Assembly: GCF_034432235.1 (NCBI RefSeq) | Contig: NZ_DAOUCJ010000005.1 | Location: 1 to 64,000, forward strand | Length of the DNA: 64,000 nt | Direction: 5' to 3' | Source of the DNA: Thermoflexus sp. | GTDB lineage: Bacteria > Chloroflexota > Anaerolineae > Thermoflexales > Thermoflexaceae | In this document: piece after piece, positions 30,916 through 40,262 of the stretch | Layout: each line of letters starts with the position of its first letter | Numbering within the stretch: the first letter of the stretch is position 1 | Made by a program: the position numbers and the translations under genes | Notes under the pieces: generated by a model | Told to the model about the DNA's origin: nothing | Database searches by the model: none | Seen by the model: the letters and a program-made list of their open reading frames with translations, nothing else

Positions 30916-33057
30916 ATGGATCCCCGATGGCGAACCGTGATCCAGCGCGTCGGCGGCTGGCTGATCCCGCTGGGAGTCTGGTTCCTGTGGCTCCACCAGG
31001 CCTGGCCCGCCCGCGGGTTCTTCCGGAGCGCACCGGCGGGAGAGGACACCCTGGAGGTGATGTGGGCCCTCGCCTGGTATCGGCGGGCGCTCTTCGAGCA
31101 GCATATGTCCCCGCTCTTCCACCCGCTGGCCTTCGCCCCGCAGGGCTGGCATGTGGCCAAGCTGCACCATGGCCCCTTCCTGATCGGCCTGATGCTCCCC
31201 TGGGCGCTGCTCGGCGGGGATGCCTTCGCAGTCCATCTGTTCGGATGGCTGGCCTACTCCCTGGCCTTCCTCGGCGCTTTCCGCCTTGCCCACCGGTTCG
31301 CCCGGGATCGCTGGCTGGCCACGGCGGCCGGGATCGCTTACGCCATGTTCCACGGAAGCCACGCGGCCATGCGGATCTACGGGGATTACCTGCCGGTCGC
31401 GTGGGGGGCGGGTGGCCTGGCCCTGATGGCCTGGGCCCTGGAGCGCGCCCGGGAGGGCGGATGGAAGCCTCGCTTCCTGGGGCGGGCGGGGCTCCTCTGG
31501 GGGCTGGGGATCGCCGGCAACCCTTACCTTGTGCTCCTGGGCGGGGTGCTGGCCCTGATTTACGCCTGGAAAGCATGGCGGCATGGATATCTCCGGCGCT
31601 TCCTGGTTTATGGGCTCGGGACCGCGGTGGTCATCGGCGGCCCATGGCTGGGTCTCTGGGTCCGTGCCATTCAGCAGGATCAGATGCTGGGTCAGACCCT
31701 GGAAACCGCGCGGGGCAACGGATATCCGTGGGTGGACGTCCTGGTCTGGAACCCGTATCATCCGTGGGAGCCCGAACCCTCATCCCGGCCCGATCGTCCG
31801 ATCCTCACCCTGGGCCTTCTGCCGGCGGGAAGCAGCCTGATCGGCCTGGGGTGGAGCTGGCTCGCCCGCCGGCGGCTGCGGAGTCACGGGCTGCTGCGGG
31901 CGGCGGCTATGGGGGCGCTGCTGGCCACCGGGATCGTCCTCCGGGCTGACGCGCCGCTCTCGATCCCTGCGATCCCTGGGGTGCGAGATGTCTATGAGGG
32001 GATCTGGCGGATCGGCCATGTCCGGAAGCCGGAGCTCTTCCGGGAGCCGGCCCTGCCCGAGGACTGGGCGCATCAGGCCCTCACCCCTTTGCTGCTGCTA
32101 TGGGCCGTGGTGCCGTTCTACGAGGCCGCGGGGACGGTGTGGCGGTTCATCGCCCTCACCGCCCTGGGGCTGTTCACAGGCGGCGCGGAGGCCTGGTCGC
32201 GGATCGCCTCCCGAGGGCTCCGGCGAGGGCTGGCGGCCCTCTGGCTCCTGGAGGCCCTCATGCGGCCGATCCCTATCCTCCCGTGGCCCTATGTGCCCCA
32301 TCCCGCCTTCGAGTGGCTGCGGCAGAACCCGGAGCCCGGGGCGGTGATCGATGCCTTCGCCGATTACACGCCGGGGCTGCATCTCTCACGGGTGGCCGTT
32401 ATGGCCACAGAATATCACCGGCGTCCAACGATGTCGGGCTTTCCCCCGTTCCATCCCCGCTGGATCGAAGCGTTGCAGCGGGGACGCGGGTTGCTGTTCC
32501 GGCACCGACCGGACGGGCTGGGCCGGCACGGCTTCCGCTTCCTGGTGGTTCATCATCCCCCACCAGACTGGCGGAAGTGGGGCTGGCCCTTCCCGCTCAT
32601 CGGATGCTTCGATCCGCCGCCGGTCCCATCGCCCTGGGACTATCCGATCTGCATCTTCCGCATTCCGGATCGCGGGGAGCCGGAGATCACCAACCTCCTG
32701 TTGCTCGACGGATGGTCGGGGCCGGAGGCATGGGGGCTCTGGGCCGAGGGGACGGAAGCGCGGGCGCTGTATCTAACGGAGAGGGGAGGAGAGCCAGCCA
32801 CACTGGAGGTGGTGGCGTTCCCGCTGTGCCGGGCGGGGGAGGTCCAGCGGATGGAAGCGTTCTTCAACGGACGGCGGCTGGGGGAGGAACGGTTCCCCGA
32901 CTGCGGCGAGCGACAGATCCGCTGGGAGATCCCAGCGGAGGCGATCCGGCGGGGCGTGCACGAGGTGCGGTTCCGATTCGCCTACGCGGTGCCCCCATCT
33001 ACGGGAGATACGCGCGCGCTGTCGGTGGGCTTCCGCCGGATCTGGGTGGTTCGGTGA
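30916..33057 (+). CDS. Large multi-spanning membrane protein (GT-C glycosyltransferase-like)
   Basis: A 713-residue protein. About ten hydrophobic helices occupy residues 12-440 (for example GGWLIPLGVWFLWL, LFGWLAYSLAFLGAF, GLGIAGNPYLVLLGGVLALIY), and a soluble domain of about 270 residues follows, ending in a beta-rich part (TLEVVAFPLCRAGEVQ). The layout and the acidic residues GEDTLEVMWAL after the first helix resemble GT-C lipid-linked-sugar transferases, but no diagnostic motif proves it. No ribosome site before ATG 30916. Divergent from merA with 157 bp between. Confidence 0.6.
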   Translation: MDPRWRTVIQRVGGWLIPLGVWFLWLHQAWPARGFFRSAPAGEDTLEVMWALAWYRRALFEQHMSPLFHPLAFAPQGWHVAKLHHGPFLIGLMLPWALLGGDAFAVHLFGWLAYSLAFLGAFRLAHRFARDRWLATAAGIAYAMFHGSHAAMRIYGDYLPVAWGAGGLALMAWALERAREGGWKPRFLGRAGLLWGLGIAGNPYLVLLGGVLALIYAWKAWRHGYLRRFLVYGLGTAVVIGGPWLGLWVRAIQQDQMLGQTLETARGNGYPWVDVLVWNPYHPWEPEPSSRPDRPILTLGLLPAGSSLIGLGWSWLARRRLRSHGLLRAAAMGALLATGIVLRADAPLSIPAIPGVRDVYEGIWRIGHVRKPELFREPALPEDWAHQALTPLLLLWAVVPFYEAAGTVWRFIALTALGLFTGGAEAWSRIASRGLRRGLAALWLLEALMRPIPILPWPYVPHPAFEWLRQNPEPGAVIDAFADYTPGLHLSRVAVMATEYHRRPTMSGFPPFHPRWIEALQRGRGLLFRHRPDGLGRHGFRFLVVHHPPPDWRKWGWPFPLIGCFDPPPVPSPWDYPICIFRIPDRGEPEITNLLLLDGWSGPEAWGLWAEGTEARALYLTERGGEPATLEVVAFPLCRAGEVQRMEAFFNGRRLGEERFPDCGERQIRWEIPAEAIRRGVHEVRFRFAYAVPPSTGDTRALSVGFRRIWVVR

Positions 33058-33151
33058 TCCCCCGGAAAGGGGGAAGGCGGGTCGGCCGCAGCAGGCGTTA
33101 GGCGACTTCTGGCATGGGCAACCTTCCACACGTGCTTCCAGCAGACATCAT

Positions 33152-33385
33152 CTATGGCTTAGACTCCAGCGCCATTAATGCTCGCTTTGCCTCCTCCGGC
33201 AATTCCACAGGCACAAACATAGATGCCGGATAGAGATAGCCATCCGGCTCCGATCGATCCTCATCCACGATGCGAATCATCCCGTGCGCCTCCGCATCGG
33301 GATCCGGCAGCTTACGATACACTTTGCCGACGATCAGACTGGCCGGATTGCTCTCATTGTTGATGCAGATTACAAATTCGCTCAT
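33152..33385 (-). CDS. Small conserved protein, low GC
   Basis: A 77-residue protein: EFVICINNESNPASLIVGKVYRKLPD (in short runs), IRIVDEDRSEPDGYLYPASMFVPVELP. This pattern occurs in short proteins of many bacteria, often near mobile or defence genes; function unknown. Base composition is clearly lower in GC than its neighbours, suggesting transfer. ATG 33385 follows GAGGACTTTGGG. A palindromic repeat lies 77 bp upstream of it. Confidence 0.7.
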   Translation of the reverse strand: MSEFVICINNESNPASLIVGKVYRKLPDPDAEAHGMIRIVDEDRSEPDGYLYPASMFVPVELPEEAKRALMALESKP

Positions 33386-33461
33386 CCCAAAGTCCTCTTG
33401 ATCAGGACTTACGCACTTGCTGATGTGGCACGGGCTGCCAAGCCTGCATCATTCTCCTTTT

Positions 33462-33495
33462 GGCGTGGGGCAACTGCTCGCAGTTGCCCCACGCC
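33462..33495. repeat. Palindromic repeat, 15-bp arms
   Basis: Arms 33462-33476 and 33481-33495 are perfect complements around CTCG. The core GGGGCAACTG/CAGTTGCCCC is shared with the repeat at 3-32. Just to the left, TGATG...CATCA with inner TGGCA...TGCCA (33421-33451) forms another small hairpin. Confidence 0.75.
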
Positions 33496-33537
33496 ACTTA
33501 AGTCATGATCTTGCACTCCTTCCTAAGACCACTGGGA

Positions 33538-34962
33538 TTATGCCGACCCGGCTGGCACGGGAATGCCCTCTGGATCGGGATAGAAGACACGACGGGCGCG
33601 CCCTTCCAGGGCATCCAGGACGTCGCCCATGGTGTCCGCCAGGGCGATCGGGCGACCCAGCGCGCGGGCGATGTCCAGGGGCGTGCGGTCATCGAGGGAG
33701 ACCCCTGCTGGATGATCGAACATGATGCGGGGGAGGATCACCAGATCTCCAAGCGGCCGGGCAGCGAGCTGGGTGATGATGTCCTCCGCCATCAGCAGGC
33801 CCGCCACCGTGATCGTTTCCCCCAACCGCGTGTTCACAATCGGGATCACGTCCAGGGCCGCCCCGGTGCAGGCGTTGAAATCCCTGGCGGCCCAGGCCAG
33901 AACCGGCGCAAACAGGGTGCCAGTCGCCAGGGTCGCCCGACGTCCGGCAAGGCCCTCGATCTTCCGCCGGCGCAGGATCCGTTTCACCCGCCGGTAGTCC
34001 TCCAGGAAATCCCGCACCATCCCCAGGCCGTTCTCCTGAAGCCGGAGCCCATCGTAAGCCGCCTTCGAGGGAACCGGCCGCCCGGTGAGGAGATACCATT
34101 CGTCCGTGGCGTAGACGAAGCGAACCCCCAGGCGACGGCGGAAAATCCGCTGCCAGGCATGCACCGCTTGCAGCACCTGACGGGCTTCTTCCACCGTGTG
34201 GGGACGCACGCCGTAACGCTGGAAGCGGGTCACCCCCACAGGGACCACGCTGACGGAGCGCACCTGGGGCCAGAGGGTCGCCAGATCAAATACGCTGCGC
34301 TCCAGATGTTCCCCATCGTTGAGGCCCGGCGTGACCACGATCTGGGTGTGCATTTCGATGCCGTGATCCGCCAGCCAGCGCAGCTGGGCCATGATGTCGG
34401 GGGCGCGGGGATTCCGTAACACCCGCCGCCGGACCTCCGGATCCGTGGCATGGACAGAGATATAAAGAGGGGACAGGCGCTGCTCCACGATGCGCCGCCA
34501 GTCGCGGGCCGTGAGATTGGTGAGCGTGACGAAGTGCCCATACAGGAAGGAGTAGCGATAATCATCGTCCTTGATGTAAAGGGTGCGGCGCATTCCCTTC
34601 GGCGTCTGGAGCACGAAACAGAAGGTGCAGAGGTTGTTGCACCGCCGGATGTCGATGTCAAAGGTCGGATGCGCAAAGGTTAGCCCCAGGGGCTCTCCCT
34701 CCGCCCGGGGCCCGCTGAGGACATGTCGCCTCCCCTCCCGCAGGATCTCGACGGCGACGAAATCCTCCGCGGCGTAGAAGTGAACATCGATCACATCTTC
34801 CACGGGGCGCCCGTTGACACGCAGCAAAAGATCCCCCGCCTGGATCCCGACGCGAGCGCCCCAGCTGTCGGGGTCCACATGAACGATCCAACCGGCCGGC
34901 TCCTGCGCCCGGGGCCGGTCCGGGATGCAGAACTCCGGCGGGACGAATAAGGCGGAAGACAT
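33538..34962 (-). CDS. PDZ-radical SAM protein (DUF512)
   Basis: A 474-residue protein. The N-terminal PDZ-like domain (GWIVHVDPDSWGARVGIQAGDLLLRVNG in short runs) is followed by a radical SAM core with the Cys motif CNNLCTFC and then the DUF512 C-terminal domain (IVNTRLGETITVAGLL, ILPRIMFDHPAG). This architecture is a widespread but uncharacterised family. ATG 34962 was chosen over the upstream TTG 34980 because AGGAAAGG lies between them. The DUF711 gene ends 26 bp upstream, so the two are likely cotranscribed. Confidence 0.88.
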   Translation of the reverse strand: MSSALFVPPEFCIPDRPRAQEPAGWIVHVDPDSWGARVGIQAGDLLLRVNGRPVEDVIDVHFYAAEDFVAVEILREGRRHVLSGPRAEGEPLGLTFAHPTFDIDIRRCNNLCTFCFVLQTPKGMRRTLYIKDDDYRYSFLYGHFVTLTNLTARDWRRIVEQRLSPLYISVHATDPEVRRRVLRNPRAPDIMAQLRWLADHGIEMHTQIVVTPGLNDGEHLERSVFDLATLWPQVRSVSVVPVGVTRFQRYGVRPHTVEEARQVLQAVHAWQRIFRRRLGVRFVYATDEWYLLTGRPVPSKAAYDGLRLQENGLGMVRDFLEDYRRVKRILRRRKIEGLAGRRATLATGTLFAPVLAWAARDFNACTGAALDVIPIVNTRLGETITVAGLLMAEDIITQLAARPLGDLVILPRIMFDHPAGVSLDDRTPLDIARALGRPIALADTMGDVLDALEGRARRVFYPDPEGIPVPAGSA

Positions 34963-34987
34963 GCGGCGGCCTTTCCTCAACGTAGAT

Positions 34988-36091
34988 TCAAATCGGCATC
35001 ACCGCCGATGGCGCGAGATAGGCGAAATCGAACCGGACGGGATCCCCTGGTTCCCGGCCCGGGATCGGCATCAGCCGAGCGGTGAGGGGCTTCCCCAGAC
35101 GAACACTGAGCGCGCGCAGGTCCTCCAGCACTCGCGCCAGCTTCTCCTCCGGAACGGATCCGGGTAAGGGAAGGGTATCCAGCCCGGTCCCGCACACCGT
35201 GGAATAAAGCAGCAGATCCCTGAGCTGGAAACGGTGCTCCGCCGCCCGCTGGGCCAGGATCGCATCCTCGAGAACCGGTAGCATGATCCCACAGAAACCG
35301 GTCCGGGGGAAATCCGCCCCCTGCACCGCTGCCGCCAACCCGGCCACGGCCGTCAGGGTCCCGCTCTCGCCGAAAGGAACGCCGCTGAGGAGCTCGATGG
35401 CGGCCCCGATGCTGCGCTCCGGCTCCGGAAAAGGGGCCAGGGAGAAATCGATCCCCGCGAAGCGGGCGGAGAAAGCGGCGGCAACGGGGCGGAGGAGATG
35501 GGCCAGATGGCGGCCGCTCGCTTCCACCTGAGCCTGCAGCATGGCCTGGGCCGCCCCCGGATCCCGGGCGGCGCGGGCGGTTTCCACGGCCAGATCCGCC
35601 GCCTCGGTCGCCAGGGCGATGGCCAACGGCCCGCCGTCGTGATAAGCCGCCGGGAAGAACGGGCACAGGGGAGGGACGCCCGCCAGCGCGGCGAACCGGA
35701 GGTTGGCGAACCCATCGGGAGCCACCGCGGCGTTCTCCCGAATGATCCGCGCCGCCACCCATACGGCATCGCGATCCGCCAGCCGGATGGCGGCAAAGGT
35801 CCGCTCCGTCTCGGCAAACAGGCGAGGGATCTCCAACGCCAGCGACCCCAGGGGGCCCAGGCTCAGGTAATCGAACCCGGCCTCCCGCGCCATCGCCTCC
35901 CACTCCCGGGCCTGACGGAGAAAATCCGCCGCTTTCATGGAATCCTCCAGGGGCGGCAACGCCAGGCGCATCGTCTGGACTTCGTAACCGGCGCGGGTGA
36001 GGGCCTCGCGCGCGGCCTGCGCCAGGGCTCCCGCCCGCGCCAGCTCCCGCGGGTCCCACGCAATGAAAACCGTCACGGCGCGGATGCGCAT
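34988..36091 (-). CDS. DUF711 family protein
   Basis: A 367-residue protein. N-terminal MRIRAVTVFIAWDP, middle FAALAGVPPLCPFFPAAYHDGG and FRLRDLLLYSTVCGTGLDTLP-like segments agree with DUF711 (UPF0210), a family of unknown function distantly tied to formate/pyruvate lyase folds. ATG 36091 follows GCGAGGGATCC. It precedes the DUF512 gene and diverges from the Sua5 gene at 36221. Confidence 0.8.
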   Translation of the reverse strand: MRIRAVTVFIAWDPRELARAGALAQAAREALTRAGYEVQTMRLALPPLEDSMKAADFLRQAREWEAMAREAGFDYLSLGPLGSLALEIPRLFAETERTFAAIRLADRDAVWVAARIIRENAAVAPDGFANLRFAALAGVPPLCPFFPAAYHDGGPLAIALATEAADLAVETARAARDPGAAQAMLQAQVEASGRHLAHLLRPVAAAFSARFAGIDFSLAPFPEPERSIGAAIELLSGVPFGESGTLTAVAGLAAAVQGADFPRTGFCGIMLPVLEDAILAQRAAEHRFQLRDLLLYSTVCGTGLDTLPLPGSVPEEKLARVLEDLRALSVRLGKPLTARLMPIPGREPGDPVRFDFAYLAPSAVMPI

Positions 36092-36220
36092 GGATCCCTC
36101 GCTCCCGGGGGATGTGCCCGCCACGCTTCATTTTGCGCTTCCTTCCCATCTCCTTCAAACTTCAAACCGGATAGGGCCTGTACGGTGGGTCTCAATGGGG
36201 GCCGGAGGCGGAGGGTGTTC

Positions 36221-37273
36221 ATGACCCGGGTTGTTCCCATGGATCCCCAGCATCCCGATCCGGAGGTCATCGCCCGGGCGGCGGAGATCCTGCGGCGGGG
36301 GGGACTGGTGGCTTTTCCCACCGAGACCGTCTACGGGCTGGGCGCAAACGGCCTGGACCCGAATGCCCTTGCGCGTCTGTTTGAGGCCAAAGGACGGCCG
36401 GCCACGGACCCGGTGATCCTGCACATCGCCGATCTGGATGCGTTGCCCCTGCTGGCGCGGGAAATCCCCCCGGCGGCATGGACCCTGGCCCGGCGCTTCT
36501 GGCCGGGCCCGCTGACCATGGTCCTGCCAAAGCAACCCGTGGTTCCCGATCTCGCCACCGCGGGGCTGCCGACCGTGGCGATCCGGATGCCGGCCCATCC
36601 GGTCGCCCTGGCCCTGATCCGCGCCGCGGGAGTGCCCATTGCCGCGCCCAGCGCCAACCGGTTCGGCCACACCAGCCCGACCACCGCCCCGCATGTGCTG
36701 GAGGATCTGGAAGGACGGATCGACATGATCCTGGATGCCGGGCCTGCTCCCATCGGGGTGGAATCCACGGTCGTCGATCTCACCCGACCCGTTCCCACCA
36801 TCCTGCGGCCGGGAGGGCTTCCCCGGGAGGACCTGGAGGAAACCCTCGGGCCGGTGGCGGTGTTCGATCGCTCTCTGACGGGCCCGGCGCCGGCCCCCGG
36901 GATGCTGCCCAAGCACTATGCCCCCCGAGCCGAGATGGTGGTTCTAATCGGGCCGGGGGACTGGATCCGCCTGCGCCTCCGAGAGCTGGCCACCCGGTAT
37001 CTCCAGGAGGGCTATCGGGTGGGTTTGCTGATCGCGGAAGAGGATCGGCCGGCGGTGGCGGACCTGCCGGCGGAGATCGCGACGCTGGGATCGGAGCGGG
37101 ATCTGGCAGGGATCGCCCGGCGGCTGTATCCCGCCATGCGGGATCTGGACGCCCGGGGGCTGGATCTGATCCTCGCACGGGATTTCGGAACCCAGGGACT
37201 GGGCCTGGCCATCCGGGATCGGCTGGTCCGCGCCGCCGGGGGGCGGGTGATGCGCGCGGAAGATTCGCCGTAA
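36221..37273 (+). CDS. L-threonylcarbamoyladenylate synthase (Sua5/YwlC)
   Basis: A 350-residue Sua5-type enzyme that makes threonylcarbamoyl-AMP for the t6A37 tRNA modification. The YrdC domain (about 12-195) shows LVAFPTETVYGLGANG, KGRPATDPVILH, RFWPGPLTMVL, PSANRFGHTSPT and GGVESTVVDL-type sequence; residues 225-345 form the Sua5 C-terminal domain after the linker PAPGMLPKHYAPRA. ATG 36221 follows GGCGGAGGGTGTTC. Confidence 0.93.
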   Translation: MTRVVPMDPQHPDPEVIARAAEILRRGGLVAFPTETVYGLGANGLDPNALARLFEAKGRPATDPVILHIADLDALPLLAREIPPAAWTLARRFWPGPLTMVLPKQPVVPDLATAGLPTVAIRMPAHPVALALIRAAGVPIAAPSANRFGHTSPTTAPHVLEDLEGRIDMILDAGPAPIGVESTVVDLTRPVPTILRPGGLPREDLEETLGPVAVFDRSLTGPAPAPGMLPKHYAPRAEMVVLIGPGDWIRLRLRELATRYLQEGYRVGLLIAEEDRPAVADLPAEIATLGSERDLAGIARRLYPAMRDLDARGLDLILARDFGTQGLGLAIRDRLVRAAGGRVMRAEDSP

Positions 37274-37388
37274 GGCCTGCCGCGGCCGGTTTTCCCCAGG
37301 GACGCTGGGGCCAGACCTGCCCCTGGCCCCGAAAGCCCTTCGGAAGAGGCCAGCGGCGTCAACTCCTTCCGATGGAACCCGCGCCGGG

Positions 37389-38099
37389 ATGTGGCATATC
37401 GGCTGCTGTGGATTCCCGAAATCCCGGTCCGTTTACTTCCGGACCTTTCAGGTGGTGGAGGTCCAGCAGACCTTTTACGACCCACCTCAGCCGAGGACCC
37501 TCCGACGCTGGCGGGAGGAGGCGGGCCCTGATTTCATCTTCACGATGAAGGCCTGGCAGCTCATCACCCACCCGGCCAGCAGCCCCACCTATCGTCGGCT
37601 CCGACGCCCCCTGGCTCCGGAAGAGCGCCCGATGGCCGGCCTGTTCCAGGCGACCCCGGTGGTCGAGCGGGGATGGGCCGCCACCATCGAGGCCGCCGAG
37701 GCGCTAATGGCGGCGGTGGTGGTGCTCCAGTGCCCGCCCTCCTTCAGGCCCACACCGGAGCATCTCCGAAATCTCGAAGCGTTTCTGGAGCGCATGGGGG
37801 AGGTTCCCTTTCGGATCGCCTGGGAACCCCGAGGGGATTGGCCGGACCCGGTGATCCGACGGATCTGCGAACGCTACGGACTGATCCACGCGGTGGATCC
37901 CTTCGCCCGTCCTCCCGTCACCCGCGAGATCGCCTATTTTCGCCTCCACGGGCGGACCGGATACGCCTACCGTTACACGGATGCGGATCTGGAGGAGCTC
38001 TGGAACCGATGTCAGGGATTCCGCGAGGTCTTCGTGCTGTTCAATAACGTGTCCATGTGGGAGGATGCGCTGCGGTTCCGACAGCTGGTGGAGAGGTAA
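37389..38099 (+). CDS. DUF72 family protein
   Basis: A 236-residue TIM-barrel protein of the DUF72 (YecE) family, function unknown. Typical features: MWHIGCCGFPKSRSVYF start, VEVQQTFYDPPQPRTLRRW, DFIFTMKAWQLITHPASSP (runs), FRIAWEPRG and the conserved YFRLHGRTGYAYRYTDADLE near the end. Start 37389 agrees with the family N-terminus. Confidence 0.85.
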   Translation: MWHIGCCGFPKSRSVYFRTFQVVEVQQTFYDPPQPRTLRRWREEAGPDFIFTMKAWQLITHPASSPTYRRLRRPLAPEERPMAGLFQATPVVERGWAATIEAAEALMAAVVVLQCPPSFRPTPEHLRNLEAFLERMGEVPFRIAWEPRGDWPDPVIRRICERYGLIHAVDPFARPPVTREIAYFRLHGRTGYAYRYTDADLEELWNRCQGFREVFVLFNNVSMWEDALRFRQLVER

Positions 38100-38265
38100 A
38101 GAGGTAAAATAGAGATGAGCGGCTGGATCTCCCGTGAGGACTTCGGGGGCCATCCCGCCTCCTGGATCCGGTCAAAGAATTTCGCGGATGGGGCGAGATC
38201 GCGCCCTGCTTTCCCCTTGGCCTGCTGGGTCGCAGGGAGGAGGGAAAACGGTTTGGGAGGTGGTC

Positions 38266-39351
38266 ATGCTGAGCGAACGGGATCTGCGCGAATTGGCCGC
38301 GCTGGAAAGCCCCCAAGCTCCGATCCTCAGCCTCTACCTCGATGTGGATCCCCGCCGCCAAACCAAGGATCATTATCGATTGAACCTACGCCATCTGCTG
38401 GAGCGTGTGGAAGATCAGATCCCCCGGGCGGATCGCGAGGCGGTCCAGCGCTTCGTGGAGCTGGAATATGACGGGTCCGGGCGGGGGCTGGCCATCTTCT
38501 CCTCCCATGGCCTGGGGCTCTGGCGGGTGTTCTCGCTGGCCGTGCCCACCCCGAACCTCGTCTTCGCTGGCCGGAAGCCTTACGTCTTCCCCCTGGCCAA
38601 GTTGTGGGATGCTTACGGGCGCTTTCTGGTCGCGCTGGTCGATAAGACCCGGGTCCGCCTGCTGTTTTACCAGATGGGGGAGCTGCAGGAGACGCTGGAA
38701 CTGCGCGGGGAGCCCATCAAGCGCCACAAACAGGGGGGGTGGGGCGCCGAGAAACTTCAGCGCCACGAAGATGAAGTCGCCTACCGCAACCTGAAAGAGG
38801 CCGCTGAGCTAACGGTGAGCTTCTGCGAACGGCATCAGCCCCGCTACCTGCTCCTCGGCGGCGCCGACCCCACCGTTGTCGAGTTCCAGGAGCTCCTCCC
38901 TCGCCCCTGGGGCGATCGGATCGCGGGGACGATCCCGGGGGATCGCATGTCGGATGAGGGGGAGATCCTGGAGGCGGCCCTGCGGATCCTCCAGCAGGTC
39001 GAGCGCCGCCGGGAGTTCGCGCTGGTGGACGCGGCGATCACGGCGGCAGCCAAGGGCGGCAACGGTGTGATCAACCTGGAAGATACCCTGCGGGCCGCGG
39101 CGGAAGGGCGGGTGCAGGTGCTGCTGGTGGCGGACGGCTTCCATGCCCCCGCCTACCGGTGCGCCGGCTGCGGCTTTCTGACCACTGTGCCTCGCACGGC
39201 CTGCCCGTTCTGCGGCGCGGCCTTCGAAACTCTGCCCGACGCCGTGGACTGGATGATCGCGGCCGTGCTGGAGAACGGCGGCCAGGTGGAGATCATCGAG
39301 GGCCACCCCCGGCTCCAGGAATTGGGGACGGCCGCCCTGTTGCGGTATTGA
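38266..39351 (+). CDS. eRF1-like (baeRF/Vms1-type) protein with C-terminal zinc ribbon
   Basis: A 361-residue protein. The start (LSLYLDVDPRRQTKDHYRLNLRHLL in runs), the middle (VALVDKTRVRLLFYQMGE) and HQPRYLLLGGADPTVVEFQELLP match bacterial archaeo-eukaryotic release-factor-like proteins; these have no GGQ that I can see, the corresponding loop reading HKQGGWGAEKLQRH. A zinc ribbon (CAGCG...CPFCG) lies near residues 306-325, followed by WMIAAVLENGGQVEIIEGH. A role in ribosome-associated control or hibernation is possible. ATG 38266 follows GGGAGGTGGTC. Confidence 0.78.
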   Translation: MLSERDLRELAALESPQAPILSLYLDVDPRRQTKDHYRLNLRHLLERVEDQIPRADREAVQRFVELEYDGSGRGLAIFSSHGLGLWRVFSLAVPTPNLVFAGRKPYVFPLAKLWDAYGRFLVALVDKTRVRLLFYQMGELQETLELRGEPIKRHKQGGWGAEKLQRHEDEVAYRNLKEAAELTVSFCERHQPRYLLLGGADPTVVEFQELLPRPWGDRIAGTIPGDRMSDEGEILEAALRILQQVERRREFALVDAAITAAAKGGNGVINLEDTLRAAAEGRVQVLLVADGFHAPAYRCAGCGFLTTVPRTACPFCGAAFETLPDAVDWMIAAVLENGGQVEIIEGHPRLQELGTAALLRY

Positions 39352-39385
39352 GGGGAACGCCAGACCAGGGCCCCGGGGCGTTCCG

Positions 39386-40237
39386 CTACAGGACAGGCGG
39401 GATATCCTCCCGGCTTCCCAGCAGCAGCCAGGCGCCGAGGAGGATGACGAAGGCGAACAATGTGAGCATCCCGGTCAGCAGAAGGGCCGCCCCCAGATCG
39501 CGCTCCATCGCGGTCAGGATGGCGAGGGGCATGGTCTGGGTGCGCCCTGGCATGTTCCCGGCGAACAGGTAGGTGGCCCCGAACTCCCCCACCGCTCGGG
39601 CCCAGCAGAGCAGCAACCCGGAGAACAGCCCCGGAAAGGCCAGGGGCAACGTCACATGCCGCAGGATCTGCAGGGCAGAGGCCCCGTCGACGGCAGCAGC
39701 CTCCTCCAGCTCCCGCGGCACCATCATGAACCCCAGGCGCGCCCCCCGGATGTAGAAAGGAGCCGAGATGAACAGCTGAGCGACCACCACCCCGGCCGGG
39801 GTGAACGGAAGCGTGATCCCCATCCCTTCCAGGAGCGGGCCCAGCGCCCCCCTCCGCCCGAAGGTCAGCAGCAGCAACACCCCGGCTGCCGTCGGCGGGA
39901 TGACCACCGGCAGCTCCACCAGACCTTCCAGGAAGGCTTTGCCCGGGAACCGCCGTCGGGCCAGCAGATACGCCAGCGGGGTCCCCGCCCCGATGGCGAG
40001 CAGCGTGCTCCCCGCGCTGGTCTTCGCCGTGAGAACCAGGGCCTGGCGGACCAGATCGGAGGCGGCGGCGGGCCAGGGAGACTCCCGGAGGAGATAAAGC
40101 GCCATGATCAGCAGGGGGCTGCTCAGGAACAGCGCCAGAGGAAGGCTTCCCGCCCACCACCAGAAAGCGGAGGCCGCGCGGATCCCCGGCCTCCCCACAC
40201 CAGGGCGCACAAACGGGATACGATGAGGCCACACCAT
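39386..40237 (-). CDS. modB: Molybdate ABC transporter permease
   Basis: A 283-residue permease with five to six helices. The segment RELEEAAAVDGASALQILRHVTLPLAFPGL (short runs) is the EAA coupling loop, and ELPVVIPPTAAGVLLLLTFGRRGALGP is typical of ModB/CysT proteins. ATG 40237 follows CCCGGAGAGGCGGCG. It is 25 bp after modA; no modC ATPase gene follows in the window. Confidence 0.92.
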   Translation of the reverse strand: MVWPHRIPFVRPGVGRPGIRAASAFWWWAGSLPLALFLSSPLLIMALYLLRESPWPAAASDLVRQALVLTAKTSAGSTLLAIGAGTPLAYLLARRRFPGKAFLEGLVELPVVIPPTAAGVLLLLTFGRRGALGPLLEGMGITLPFTPAGVVVAQLFISAPFYIRGARLGFMMVPRELEEAAAVDGASALQILRHVTLPLAFPGLFSGLLLCWARAVGEFGATYLFAGNMPGRTQTMPLAILTAMERDLGAALLLTGMLTLFAFVILLGAWLLLGSREDIPPVL

Positions 40238-40262
40238 CGCCGCCTCTCCGGGTTGGATTCGC